The notes beneath the pieces are model-generated. The model was given only the letters and a program-made list of their open reading frames with translations. It searched no databases and was not told the origin of the DNA. A program made the translations under genes and the position numbers. 50,939 bases of DNA from Christensenella sp964438705 (GTDB taxonomy: Bacteria > Bacillota > Clostridia > Christensenellales > Christensenellaceae): positions 1 to 50,939 of the forward strand of contig CAYTKQ010000022.1 of NCBI GenBank assembly GCA_964438705.1, given 5' to 3'. Position 1 is the stretch's first letter. Every line of letters begins with the position of its first letter. Below are positions 26,364 to 34,571 of the stretch, one piece after another.

Positions 26364-26871
26364 ATATAATTTTATCCAACTCAAGCCCGACTGCAAAGAT
26401 GGGAGCGAATCGCAATACAGTCGCAACTGAGTTCAGCCTACGCGCTCTGAGACGCAAGTATCCAAGTGAAGGATCGGCGGGGTCGTCGATGGTCATGTGC
26501 CCGTGCTCAGACAGGTAATTGCTTCGCAATTAAACTGCGCGCGGTGCACATAACCACCACCGACCCTAATATGCCGGGGTGCGTAGCCTGTTGCAAGATG
26601 CCGACGGACGGGGCCTTGTGCAGGGCGCTAGTCCTTGTACTTCTTGCTGACGCGCCCGGAACACGGAGCGGCGGCTCTGATGCTTTGGCCTTGCTTTTGC
26701 GAAACCAACGCCGCGCTCCCGGGAGGTCGGCACTTGCAAATAGGCTTTCACTTAGATGCTTGCGTCCCGCGCACTTAACACCGCGTAGCATCGGTTGGGT
26801 TAGCAGGATACAAATTCCAGACTGGCGCGTAGCTGTACAGCATCACGCCAATCAACTGGATAAAATTATAT
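26364..26871. repeat. Modular terminal-inverted-repeat element, copy 1 (508 bp)
   Basis: Perfect 14-bp terminal inverted repeats ATATAATTTTATCC (26364-26377 and the complement at 26858-26871) bound the element, which fills almost the whole ssnA-ygfK intercistronic region (26342-26894). Internal order: left arm (to about 26480), a module with the hairpin TAATTGC-TTC-GCAATTA, the core (26586-26745), and right arm. The segment 26480-26827 is identical over 348 bp to 33071-33418. It has no credible coding capacity and no transposase. It lies 23 bp beyond the ssnA stop codon. Confidence 0.9.
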
Positions 26872-26894
26872 CCCTTCTCGTTCGATAACACCCA

Positions 26895-28232
26895 TTACCC
26901 GTTGATCCTGTTCCACAGCCGCTGTGCGCTTTCCCGGCTCTTTGCCATCACCTCGTGCTCGTCGCACACAAGAACCTGCCGGTCGCGCATCAGCACTTTT
27001 CCGTTTGCCACCGTCGTTACGACGCTGCGTCCGTTCATGCCGAACAAAATATGCGAATTGACGTTGTTTGCGTCCATGGGCGTCAACGGATCATAATCCG
27101 TGACGATCACGTCCGCGTATGCGCCCTCCTTCAAAATGCCGAGCGGATTGCGGAAAAAACGTCCCGCAATGCGCGCATTGTTTTCAAACAGCATCTGCGG
27201 GATCTCGCCCCACGCGGCATTTGGATCGCACAGGTTGTGCTTGTGAATCATGTTTCCCACCTTATAGGATTCCAGCATATCGTTGGTGTAGCCGTCCGTG
27301 CCGAGGCCCGCGAGCACACCGCGCTTCAAAAACTCCATCACCGGCCCGCAGCCCACGGCGTTGCCCATGTTGCTCTCCGGGTTGTGCACCACCATCGTGT
27401 CCGTATGCGCAAGCAGATCGATCTCCGCCGGGGTCACATGGATGCAGTGGCCCGCAATGGTATGCGACCCTAAAATATCCATGTCAAACAACCGCTCCAC
27501 CGTGCGCTTGCCGTATTTTTTCAGGGAATCGTATACGTCGTCCATGCCCTCCGCGACGTGGATGTGGTAGCCCGCGCCGTCCGGCTTCCTTTCCGCGCAA
27601 TACGCGAGCGTCTCATTTGTCAGCGTAAAGGGCGCGTGCATACCCATCATGCCCTTTTGCATGTCCGTTTCGTCCTTTTGCGCATGCAGGATGAAGTCCA
27701 CGTTTTCCTGTACGGCTTCCTTCATCTTCACTTCGCCGTCACGGTCGGAAATCTCATAGCACAGGCAGGTGCGCACGCCAAGGTCGCGCGCCGCGTCCGC
27801 AATGGTAAACAGGCTGCCCAAGATCGCCCCATAGCTCGCGTGGTGGTCGAACACCGTGGTCGCGCCCGTTTTGATGCAGTCAAGATAGGTCGCCATTGCG
27901 CTCCACTTCACGTCTTCCAAATCGAGCGCGCGATCCAGCCGCCACCACAGCCCCTCAAGGATGTCCATAAAATTCTTCGGACTGTGTCCGTTGATGCTGA
28001 GTCCCCGCGCAAACGCACTGTAGATGTGGTTGTGCGCGTTCAAAAGACCGGGCATGATTACCCCGCCGCGCGCATCCAAAAATTCCGCGTCTTGATACGT
28101 GCTCTTCATGGCCGCAAAATCGCCCGCCGCGCGGATCACGTTGCCTTCCACATACACGCACCCATTTTCAAAATAAGGATGCTCCGGGTCCCGCGTCACC
28201 AATCTTCCGTTGCCGATCAACAATTTTTCCAT
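26895..28232 (-). CDS. ssnA: SsnA-type aminohydrolase
   Basis: A 445-residue metal-dependent amidohydrolase, the length of E. coli SsnA (442). Metal ligands are visible: NAHNHIYS near residue 66 (HxH), HIHVAEG near 220 and a C-terminal GTDGYTNDM near 313 with the catalytic Asp. SsnA belongs to the guanine deaminase/chlorohydrolase branch and is tied to selenium-dependent Mo hydroxylase clusters. A role on a purine ring or its opened product is likely. It heads the minus-strand purine operon, divergent from the regulator gene, with GAGGGA before the ATG and a TATAAT box on the minus strand at 28284-28289 lacking a good -35. Confidence 0.93.
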   Translation of the reverse strand: MEKLLIGNGRLVTRDPEHPYFENGCVYVEGNVIRAAGDFAAMKSTYQDAEFLDARGGVIMPGLLNAHNHIYSAFARGLSINGHSPKNFMDILEGLWWRLDRALDLEDVKWSAMATYLDCIKTGATTVFDHHASYGAILGSLFTIADAARDLGVRTCLCYEISDRDGEVKMKEAVQENVDFILHAQKDETDMQKGMMGMHAPFTLTNETLAYCAERKPDGAGYHIHVAEGMDDVYDSLKKYGKRTVERLFDMDILGSHTIAGHCIHVTPAEIDLLAHTDTMVVHNPESNMGNAVGCGPVMEFLKRGVLAGLGTDGYTNDMLESYKVGNMIHKHNLCDPNAAWGEIPQMLFENNARIAGRFFRNPLGILKEGAYADVIVTDYDPLTPMDANNVNSHILFGMNGRSVVTTVANGKVLMRDRQVLVCDEHEVMAKSRESAQRLWNRING

Positions 28233-28356
28233 GATTTTCCCTCTTTTGGCTTATTTCCAATGGATCACAAGGATCGTTATGTTATTATAAATTTGGTTGC
28301 ATTCTTTGATGTTGCCCTCATTCTAACACCCCCCAAATCAAAAAGCAATACGAAAC

Positions 28357-28427
28357 CTAAAAAATTTTTAGGTAAACTGAAAAATTTTTAGAAAAAGTGT
28401 TGACTTGGGTTTTTTTTGTGATATATT
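28357..28427 (+). promoter_or_regulatory. Promoter and tandem operator-like repeats before the purine regulator
   Basis: TTGACT (28400-28405), 16 bp, TATATT (28422-28427) forms a good promoter for the regulator-dpaL operon. Just upstream are two copies of AAAATTTTTAG (28362-28372 and 28381-28391), 19 bp apart. The first is embedded in the near-perfect palindrome CCTAAAAAATTTTTAGG (28357-28373). This is a likely site for the regulator encoded next to it, in the region shared with the divergent ssnA promoter. Confidence 0.65.
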
Positions 28428-28497
28428 TAAGACACAACCAAGCGTAATCGAAACGTTTTGCAGCATCGCTCACCGACATCATAAAGGACAACCGAAA

Positions 28498-29148
28498 ATG
28501 GAAAACAAAGTATGCCTCGATTTTTTGAAGCGTCTCGCAAAGGGCATCGCGGCGCAGTTCGGACGGAACTGCGAGGTGGTGGTGCACGATGTGACGGCGG
28601 AAAATACGATCCTCGCGATCGAAAACGGTCATGTGACCAACCGCCATGTGGGCGACGGCCCTTCGCATGTGGTGCTGGACGCGCTCAAAAAACACGGACA
28701 GCTCGAGGACAAGATCGCCTATCTCACACGCACACAGGACGGCAGGGTGTTAAAGTCCACCACCATCTATGTGCGGGACGAGCGTGAAGCGGTGATCGGC
28801 ATCCTGTCCATCAACTATGACATTTCCGAGCTGTTGGTGGCGGAAAAAGCCATCGGCTCACTCATCGGCCACGAGGAAAGCAAGGACGACGAGGAAACCA
28901 AAAACGCGCCGCGCATCCCGCAGAGCGTGAACGACCTGCTCGTAGAGCTCATCGAGGAATCCGTGCAGGTCGCGGGGGGAAAGCCCCCCGCCATGATGAC
29001 AAAAGAGGAAAAAACCAAGGCGATCCAGTTTCTGTCGGACGCGGGCGCGTTCCTCATCACCAAATCGGGCGATCAGGTCTCGAACTATTTCGGGATATCC
29101 AAATACACGATGTACAGCTACATCGACGCGAATAAAAAGGAAGATTGA
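28498..29148 (+). CDS. PAS_6/HTH transcriptional regulator (YheO/DauR-like) of the purine cluster
   Basis: A 216-residue protein with an N-terminal YheO-like PAS_6 domain (LAKGIAAQFGRNCEVVVHD to about residue 115) and a C-terminal HTH_22-type helix-turn-helix ending with FGISKYTMYSYID. Such regulators sense small metabolites (D-arginine in DauR) and sit next to amino-acid or diaminopropionate lyase genes. ATG at 28498 is chosen from AAAGGA upstream. It overlaps almost directly with dpaL (one base between stop and start), so it is the first gene of the plus-strand operon and sits divergent from ssnA, the classical place for a local regulator. Ligand unknown. Confidence 0.9.
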   Translation: MENKVCLDFLKRLAKGIAAQFGRNCEVVVHDVTAENTILAIENGHVTNRHVGDGPSHVVLDALKKHGQLEDKIAYLTRTQDGRVLKSTTIYVRDEREAVIGILSINYDISELLVAEKAIGSLIGHEESKDDEETKNAPRIPQSVNDLLVELIEESVQVAGGKPPAMMTKEEKTKAIQFLSDAGAFLITKSGDQVSNYFGISKYTMYSYIDANKKED

Positions 29149-29149
29149 T

Positions 29150-30364
29150 ATGGAAACCATCAAATGGATCAAAAACACCCTGAAAAAGACGGACGACAAA
29201 GAGCTTGAAGTCATGGCGCTTCATGAGATCGAAAACGCGCGCGCGTTCCATGAGAGCTTCCCGCAGTACGAAAAAACGCCGCTGCGTCAGCTTTCCAGCC
29301 TCGCGGAGTTTTTGGGCGTGAAAGAGCTGTTCGTCAAAGACGAATCCTACCGCTTTGGGCTCAATGCCTTCAAGGTGCTGGGCGGCTCTTACGCCATGGC
29401 GCGCTACATCGCGCAGAAAACGGGCCGGGACATCCGCGATATCAGCTATGACGTGCTCGTTTCCGACGAGCTGAAACAGGCGTTCGGGCAGGCGGTATTC
29501 TTTACCGCGACGGACGGAAACCACGGGCGCGGGGTCGCGTGGGCCGCAAACAAGCTGGGGCAGCGGGCGGTGGTATATATGCCGCGCGGCTCTTCGCAAA
29601 CGCGGCTCAACAACATTTTAAAGGAAAACGCCACAGCCACCATCGAGGACCTCAACTACGACGAGTGTGTGCGCCTTGCCGCAGCACAGGCCGCAAAGAC
29701 ACAAAACGGTGTGATCGTGCAGGATACGGCATGGGACGGCTATGAAGATATTCCCTCATGGATCATGCAGGGCTACGGAACCATGGCAATGGAAGCTGCC
29801 GAGCAATTAAAGGATGCGGGCGTATCCCGCCCCACGCATATCTTTGTACAGGCGGGGGTCGGTTCCCTTGCGGGGGCGGTGCAGGGCTATTTTGCGAATC
29901 TTTATCCCGACGCTTGCCCCACCACCGTCATCGTGGAAGCCAATCAGGCGGACTGCCTGTATAAATCGGCGGCGGCGGGCGACGGTAAGCCCCACGCGGT
30001 GTACGGCGACATGCAAACCATCATGGCGGGGCTTGCGTGCGGCGAGCCGAACACCATTTCGTGGGAGATTTTGAAAAACCACAGCGCGTTTTTCGTCTCC
30101 TGTCCCGATTGGGTGTCCGCAAAGGGGATGCGCATTCTGGGCGCGCCCGCAAAGGGCGATCCGCAGGTCGTCTCGGGCGAATCGGGCGCGGTCAGCGCAG
30201 GGCTTATCGCCACGCTGATGACAAACGACAGTTATCAAGAGATCAAGGAGGCCATCGGCCTCGATGAAAATTCGGTGGTGCTGATGTTCTCCACCGAGGG
30301 CGATACCGACCCGGACCGCTACAGGGAGATCGTGTGGGACGGCGGATTTTCAACCGAAGAATAA
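29150..30364 (+). CDS. dpaL: Diaminopropionate ammonia-lyase
   Basis: A 404-residue PLP enzyme of the tryptophan synthase beta fold. The Schiff-base lysine is Lys75 in RFGLNAFKVLGGSYA; DGNHGRGVAW and the glycine-rich VQAGVGSLAGA cofactor loop are present. It cleaves 2,3-diaminopropionate to pyruvate and two ammonia (YgeX in E. coli). In the urate gene cluster it handles the diaminopropionate-like product of ring opening, feeding pyruvate into metabolism. The ribosome site AAGGAAG lies within the end of the regulator gene. The start and length match the family. Confidence 0.95.
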   Translation: METIKWIKNTLKKTDDKELEVMALHEIENARAFHESFPQYEKTPLRQLSSLAEFLGVKELFVKDESYRFGLNAFKVLGGSYAMARYIAQKTGRDIRDISYDVLVSDELKQAFGQAVFFTATDGNHGRGVAWAANKLGQRAVVYMPRGSSQTRLNNILKENATATIEDLNYDECVRLAAAQAAKTQNGVIVQDTAWDGYEDIPSWIMQGYGTMAMEAAEQLKDAGVSRPTHIFVQAGVGSLAGAVQGYFANLYPDACPTTVIVEANQADCLYKSAAAGDGKPHAVYGDMQTIMAGLACGEPNTISWEILKNHSAFFVSCPDWVSAKGMRILGAPAKGDPQVVSGESGAVSAGLIATLMTNDSYQEIKEAIGLDENSVVLMFSTEGDTDPDRYREIVWDGGFSTEE

Positions 30365-30380
30365 TAGGAGGATGATAAAA

Positions 30381-31571
30381 ATGGATTTTGAAGCAATCAA
30401 GAAGGCGGCGCAGGGCTATGAAGCGCAGATGACCAAATTTTTGCGCGACCTGATCGCCATTCCCGGCGAAAGCTGCGGGGAAGAAGGGGTCATTAAGCGC
30501 ATCGCGCAGGAGATGGAATCCCTCGGGTTTGACAAGGTGGACATCGACGGCATGGGCAACGTGCTCGGCTATATGGGCACGGGCAGCCGCATCATCGGCT
30601 ATGACGCGCACATCGACACCGTGGGTCTCGGCGAGATGTCCAACTGGACGTTCGATCCTTACAAGGGCTACGAAAACGACGAAGAGATCGGCGGGCGGGG
30701 CGCGTCCGACCAATTGGGCGGCATCGTTTCGGGTACCTATGGCGCAAAGATCATGAAGGATTTAGACCTCATTCCTGCCGACATCACGGTGCTCGTAACG
30801 GGCACGGTGCAGGAGGAAGACTGCGACGGACTGTGCTGGCAATACATCATCAACGAAGACAAGGTGCGTCCTGAGTTTGTGGTCATCACCGAGCCGACGG
30901 ACGGCGGCATCTATCGCGGACAGCGCGGACGCATGGAGATCCGCGTGGAGGTGAAGGGCGTATCCTGCCACGGCAGCGCGCCGGAACGCGGCGACAACGC
31001 CATCTATAAAATGGCAGACATTTTGCAGGAGGTGCGCGGCCTGAACGACAAGCTGCATTATGACGAATTTTTGGGCAAGGGCACGCTTGCCGTTTCGCAA
31101 ATCTTCTACAACTCGCCCTCCCGCTGCGCAGTTGCGGATATGGCGGCTATCTCCATCGACCGCCGCCTGACGGACGGCGAGACCTACGAAATGGCGCTCG
31201 ACGAGATTCGCGCGCTGCCCTCGGTTAAAAAATACAACGCGGAGGTCACCATGTACAAATACGACCGTCCGAGTTGGAAAAACCTTGTCTATCCGACGGA
31301 CTGCTATTTCCCCACATGGGTCATCCCGGAGGATCACGCGGCGACGCAGGCAATGGTGGCGGCACACGAGGGCACTTACGGCGCGCCCCGTGTGGATAAG
31401 TGGACGTTCTCCACAAACGGCGTTTCCATCATGGGCCGCTACGGCATCCCGTGCATCGGCTTCGGGCCGGGCAAGGAAGCGGAAGCACACGCGCCCAACG
31501 AAAAAACGTGGAAGGCCGACCTCGTGAAATGCGCGGCGGTGTACGCGGCGGTCCCCGGATTATACGTATAA
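30381..31571 (+). CDS. ygeY: YgeY-family selenium-metabolism-linked M20 hydrolase
   Basis: A 396-residue M20-type metallohydrolase. Metal and catalytic residues are visible as YDAHIDTVG (about residue 73-81), GRGASDQLGG, the EED pair in GTVQEEDCDG, and TEPTDGGIYRGQRGR. A dimerisation domain lies between (about 175-290). It is the YgeY subgroup that travels with ygeW, dpaL and ygfK. A role as amidohydrolase or deacylase on an opened purine intermediate is inferred. ATG at 30381 is chosen because AGGAGG at 30366-30371 abuts the earlier ATG at 30372. Its stop codon overlaps the left end of repeat copy 4. Confidence 0.93.
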   Translation: MDFEAIKKAAQGYEAQMTKFLRDLIAIPGESCGEEGVIKRIAQEMESLGFDKVDIDGMGNVLGYMGTGSRIIGYDAHIDTVGLGEMSNWTFDPYKGYENDEEIGGRGASDQLGGIVSGTYGAKIMKDLDLIPADITVLVTGTVQEEDCDGLCWQYIINEDKVRPEFVVITEPTDGGIYRGQRGRMEIRVEVKGVSCHGSAPERGDNAIYKMADILQEVRGLNDKLHYDEFLGKGTLAVSQIFYNSPSRCAVADMAAISIDRRLTDGETYEMALDEIRALPSVKKYNAEVTMYKYDRPSWKNLVYPTDCYFPTWVIPEDHAATQAMVAAHEGTYGAPRVDKWTFSTNGVSIMGRYGIPCIGFGPGKEAEAHAPNEKTWKADLVKCAAVYAAVPGLYV

Positions 31572-31733
31572 AATTTTAGCCAGTCGGTTCAAGCCGAGCT
31601 GCAAACACTCCGGCGCATCAGGGCCGGTGGTGGTTATGTGCACCGCGCGCAGTTTAATTGCGAAGCAATTACCTGTTTGAGCACGGGCACATGACCATTA
31701 GCGGCCCCGCCGATCTGCTGGATTTTAATTCAT
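31568..31733. repeat. Modular repeat element, copy 4: short, inverted, core-less (166 bp)
   Basis: Bounded by ATAAAATTTTAGCC (31568-31581) and the complement of ATGAATTAAAATCC (31720-31733), degenerate versions of the family ends. Read in reverse it has the hairpin module of copies 1 and 2 (TAATTGC and GCAATTA arms at 31656-31672), followed by the inverted left arm, with no core or right arm. It begins within the ygeY stop codon and ends 25 bp before ygeW. Confidence 0.8.
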
Positions 31734-31758
31734 GAACCAAGGAAAGGAAACTCCAAAA

Positions 31759-32949
31759 ATGAGCAATGTAGAACAGTTTACAAAGATATTAGACGGACTG
31801 AAATTCGACGATATGTACATGAACGACTTTTTCCTTACATGGGAAAAGACGCGCGACGAGCTCGACGCGACCTTCACGGTGGCGGACGCGCTCAGGCATC
31901 TGCGCGAGTCGGGCATCTCGCCCCGCATCTTCGACAGCGGGCTCGGCGTGTCGCTGTTCCGCGACAACTCGACCCGCACGCGTTTTTCGTTTGCGTCGGC
32001 GTGCAACCTTCTGGGACTCACGGTGCAGGATTTAGACGAAGGAAAATCGCAGATCGCCCACGGGGAAACGGTGCGCGAGACCGCCAATATGATCTCCTTT
32101 ATGGCGGACGTGATCGGCATCCGCGACGATATGTACATCGGCAAGGGCAACGCCTACATGCACGAGGTCGCGGAATCCGTGCAGCAGGGCTATGAGGACA
32201 AAGTGCTCAACCAGAGGCCTACGCTCGTCAACCTCCAGTGCGATATCGACCACCCCACGCAGGCCATGGCGGACGCGCTGCACCTTGTGCACGAGTTCGG
32301 CGGCATCGAAAATTTGAAGGGTAAGAAGATCGCCATGAGCTGGGCGTATTCCCCCTCCTATGGCAAGCCGCTTTCCGTTCCGCAGGGCATTGTGGGGCTG
32401 ATGACGCGCTTTGGCATGGACGTTGTGCTTGCGCACCCCGAAGGCTACGAGATCATGAGCGACGTGGAAGATGTCGCCAAGAAAAACGCGACGGCATCCG
32501 GCGGCAGCTTCAAACGCACCAACGATATGGCGGAGGCGTTTGAAGGCGCGGACATCGTATATCCCAAGAGCTGGGCACCCTTCTCGGCCATGGAGCAGCG
32601 CACCGAGCTTTACGGCATGGGCGATTTTACAGGCATCGACAAGCTGGAAAAAGAGCTGCTCAGCCAAAACGCGAACCACAAGGATTGGGAATGCACGGAA
32701 GAGCTGATGAAGCGCACAAAGGACGGCAAGGCGCTCTACATGCACTGTCTGCCCGCAGATATCACGGGCGTGAGCTGCAAGGAGGGCGAGGTGAGCGCAA
32801 GCGTGTTCGACCGTTACCGCACGCCGCTTTATAAGGAAGCGGGCTTCAAGCCCTACATCATCGCGGCAATGATCTTCCTTGCCAAGGTGAAAGACCCGCA
32901 GGCCGTGCTGAAGGCGCTCGAAGCTTCCGCCAAACAAAGAACCGTATAA
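31759..32949 (+). CDS. ygeW: YgeW-family knotted carbamoyltransferase
   Basis: A 396-residue member of the aspartate/ornithine carbamoyltransferase fold. The carbamoyl-phosphate loop is SLFRDNSTRTRFSF, with STRTR at residues 71-75; CDIDHPTQAMAD supplies the HPxQ motif, and MHCLPAD lies near residue 335. YgeW does not use ornithine or aspartate; in urate breakdown it is thought to release carbamoyl phosphate phosphorolytically from a carbamoylated intermediate, which the next gene converts to ATP. ATG at 31759 follows GGAAAGGAAA. It sits between two copies of the repeat element (copies 4 and 2). Confidence 0.93.
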   Translation: MSNVEQFTKILDGLKFDDMYMNDFFLTWEKTRDELDATFTVADALRHLRESGISPRIFDSGLGVSLFRDNSTRTRFSFASACNLLGLTVQDLDEGKSQIAHGETVRETANMISFMADVIGIRDDMYIGKGNAYMHEVAESVQQGYEDKVLNQRPTLVNLQCDIDHPTQAMADALHLVHEFGGIENLKGKKIAMSWAYSPSYGKPLSVPQGIVGLMTRFGMDVVLAHPEGYEIMSDVEDVAKKNATASGGSFKRTNDMAEAFEGADIVYPKSWAPFSAMEQRTELYGMGDFTGIDKLEKELLSQNANHKDWECTEELMKRTKDGKALYMHCLPADITGVSCKEGEVSASVFDRYRTPLYKEAGFKPYIIAAMIFLAKVKDPQAVLKALEASAKQRTV

Positions 32950-32954
32950 AAGAT

Positions 32955-33467
32955 ATGTGATTTTATCCGATCCAAGCCCGACTGCAAAGATGGGAGCGAA
33001 TCGCAATACAGTCGCAACTGAGTTCGGCCTACGCGCTCTGAGACGCAAGCATCCAAGCGACGGATCGGATGGGTCGTCGATGGTCATGTGCCCGTGCTCA
33101 GACAGGTAATTGCTTCGCAATTAAACTGCGCGCGGTGCACATAACCACCACCGACCCTAATATGCCGGGGTGCGTAGCCTGTTGCAAGATGCCGACGGAC
33201 GGGGCCTTGTGCAGGGCGCTAGTCCTTGTACTTCTTGCTGACGCGCCCGGAACACGGAGCGGCGGCTCTGATGCTTTGGCCTTGCTTTTGCGAAACCAAC
33301 GCCGCGCTCCCGGGAGGTCGGCACTTGCAAATAGGCTTTCACTTAGATGCTTGCGTCCCGCGCACTTAACACCGCGTAGCATCGGTTGGGTTAGCAGGAT
33401 ACAAATTCCAGACTGGCGTGCAGGTGTTTTCAGAGCACCCCACCGATCTCCGTGGATAGAATCACAT
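32955..33467. repeat. Modular terminal-inverted-repeat element, copy 2 (513 bp)
   Basis: Ends are ATGTGATTTTATCC (32955-32968) and the complement of ATGTGATTCTATCC (33454-33467). Module order is the same as copy 1, and 33071-33418 is identical to it over 348 bp; only the outer arms differ. It starts 5 bp after the ygeW stop. With the 112 bp that follow, it accounts for the 630-bp gap before the carbamate kinase gene. Confidence 0.9.
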
Positions 33468-33491
33468 GAATATCGCACTGCTGCAGTGTCC

Positions 33492-33523
33492 ACGGCGGGG
33501 AAACCCGCCGTAAAATTCTTTTT
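33492..33523 (+). terminator. Hairpin between ygeW and arcC, possible terminator or attenuator
   Basis: ACGGCGGG (33492-33499), GAAA tetraloop, CCCGCCGT (33504-33511), then AAAATTCTTTTT. The delayed T-run suggests partial termination, which would set carbamate kinase and permease levels apart from the upstream genes. Confidence 0.5.
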
Positions 33524-33579
33524 GATACAGATTCCCAAAACCATTTTTTCTGTAACGCTAAAACCAGAGGTAATTTGAT

Positions 33580-34518
33580 ATGAGCAAACGAGTTGTGATC
33601 GCCCTTGGGGGCAACGCACTGGGAAACAACCTTCCAGAGCAGATGGCAGCGGTAAAAGAGGCGATGAAGGCCGTCGCCGACCTGATCGAAAACGGCTATG
33701 AAGTCGTCATTTCTCATGGAAACGGGCCGCAGGTGGGTATGCTCAAGCTTGCAATGGATGAGCTCGCACAAAACCACGGCGACAAATACACCTCCACCCC
33801 CCTTTCGGTGTGCGTGGCAATGAGTCAGGGCTATATTGGCTATGACCTGCAAAACGCCCTTCGCGAGGAGCTTCTTGACCGGGGTGTGAAAAAGACGGTC
33901 TCCACCATCATCACACAGGCTGTGGTGTCGCCGGACGATCCGGCGTTTTCGCATCCCTCCAAGCCCATCGGGCGTTTCCTTTCGGAAGCGGAGGCGCGCT
34001 CCGAGCGCGATGCGGGGCACACAGTGGTGGAGGACGCGGGACGCGGCTGGCGCAGAGTCGTCGCTTCTCCCGCGCCTGTCGGTGTTGTGGAGATCGACGC
34101 AATCAAGTCGCTTCTTGACGCAGGGCAGAGCGTGATCGCGGGCGGCGGCGGGGGCATCCCCGTCACACCGCAGGGCAACCACCTTATGGGTGCGGGCGCG
34201 GTCATCGATAAGGATTTCCTTTCGGCGCTCATCGCGGAGCAGGTCGGCGCAGATTTTCTCGTGATTCTCACCGCTGTGGAAAAGGTCGCCATCAACTTTG
34301 GCAAGCCGGACCAGCAATGGCTGTCCCAAATGAGCGTGGACGAAGCGGATGCTTTTGCGCAGCAGGGCCAGTTTGCGCCCGGCTCCATGCTGCCAAAGGT
34401 ACAGGCAGCCATGCGCTTTGCAACCTCCGCACCCGGGCGCACCGCGCTCATCACATTGCTTGAAAAAGCGCACGAGGGTATCGAAGGAAAGACCGGTACA
34501 CGCATTGTGAACGGCTGA
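33580..34518 (+). CDS. arcC: Carbamate kinase
   Basis: A 312-residue amino-acid-kinase-fold enzyme: VIALGGNALG at the N-terminus, SHGNGPQVGM near 46, VIAGGGGGIPV near 182 and the C-terminal FAPGSMLPKVQAA. It transfers phosphate from carbamoyl phosphate to ADP, giving ATP, ammonia and CO2. Placed after ygeW it would supply the energy yield of anaerobic purine breakdown. AGAGGT precedes the ATG. The paralogue in arginine deiminase operons has the same sequence features, but no arcA or arcB is nearby. Confidence 0.96.
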   Translation: MSKRVVIALGGNALGNNLPEQMAAVKEAMKAVADLIENGYEVVISHGNGPQVGMLKLAMDELAQNHGDKYTSTPLSVCVAMSQGYIGYDLQNALREELLDRGVKKTVSTIITQAVVSPDDPAFSHPSKPIGRFLSEAEARSERDAGHTVVEDAGRGWRRVVASPAPVGVVEIDAIKSLLDAGQSVIAGGGGGIPVTPQGNHLMGAGAVIDKDFLSALIAEQVGADFLVILTAVEKVAINFGKPDQQWLSQMSVDEADAFAQQGQFAPGSMLPKVQAAMRFATSAPGRTALITLLEKAHEGIEGKTGTRIVNG

Positions 34519-34571
34519 CCGGCACAAAACAAAACTCCGGCACGCCGGTTCGCGTGTGCGAAGGTAAAATC

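Noticed and set aside
26507..26791. About 94-residue ORFs on the minus strand of the repeat (also in copies 2 and 3), apparently a conserved protein family
   Set aside because: Similarity follows the DNA repeat, there is no ribosome site, codon pattern is not selective, and both strands are equally open. They are by-products of the repeat.
26750..26820. attC-like boxes (ACTTAAC and GTTGGGT) inside the repeat, hinting at integron cassettes
   Set aside because: The boxes are only about 14 bp apart, without the paired L/R arrangement of attC sites, and no integrase is present.
34519..34571. Purine riboswitch ahead of the NCS2 permeases
   Set aside because: Only 53 bp lie between arcC and the permease and no aptamer core is present in them or before arcC.
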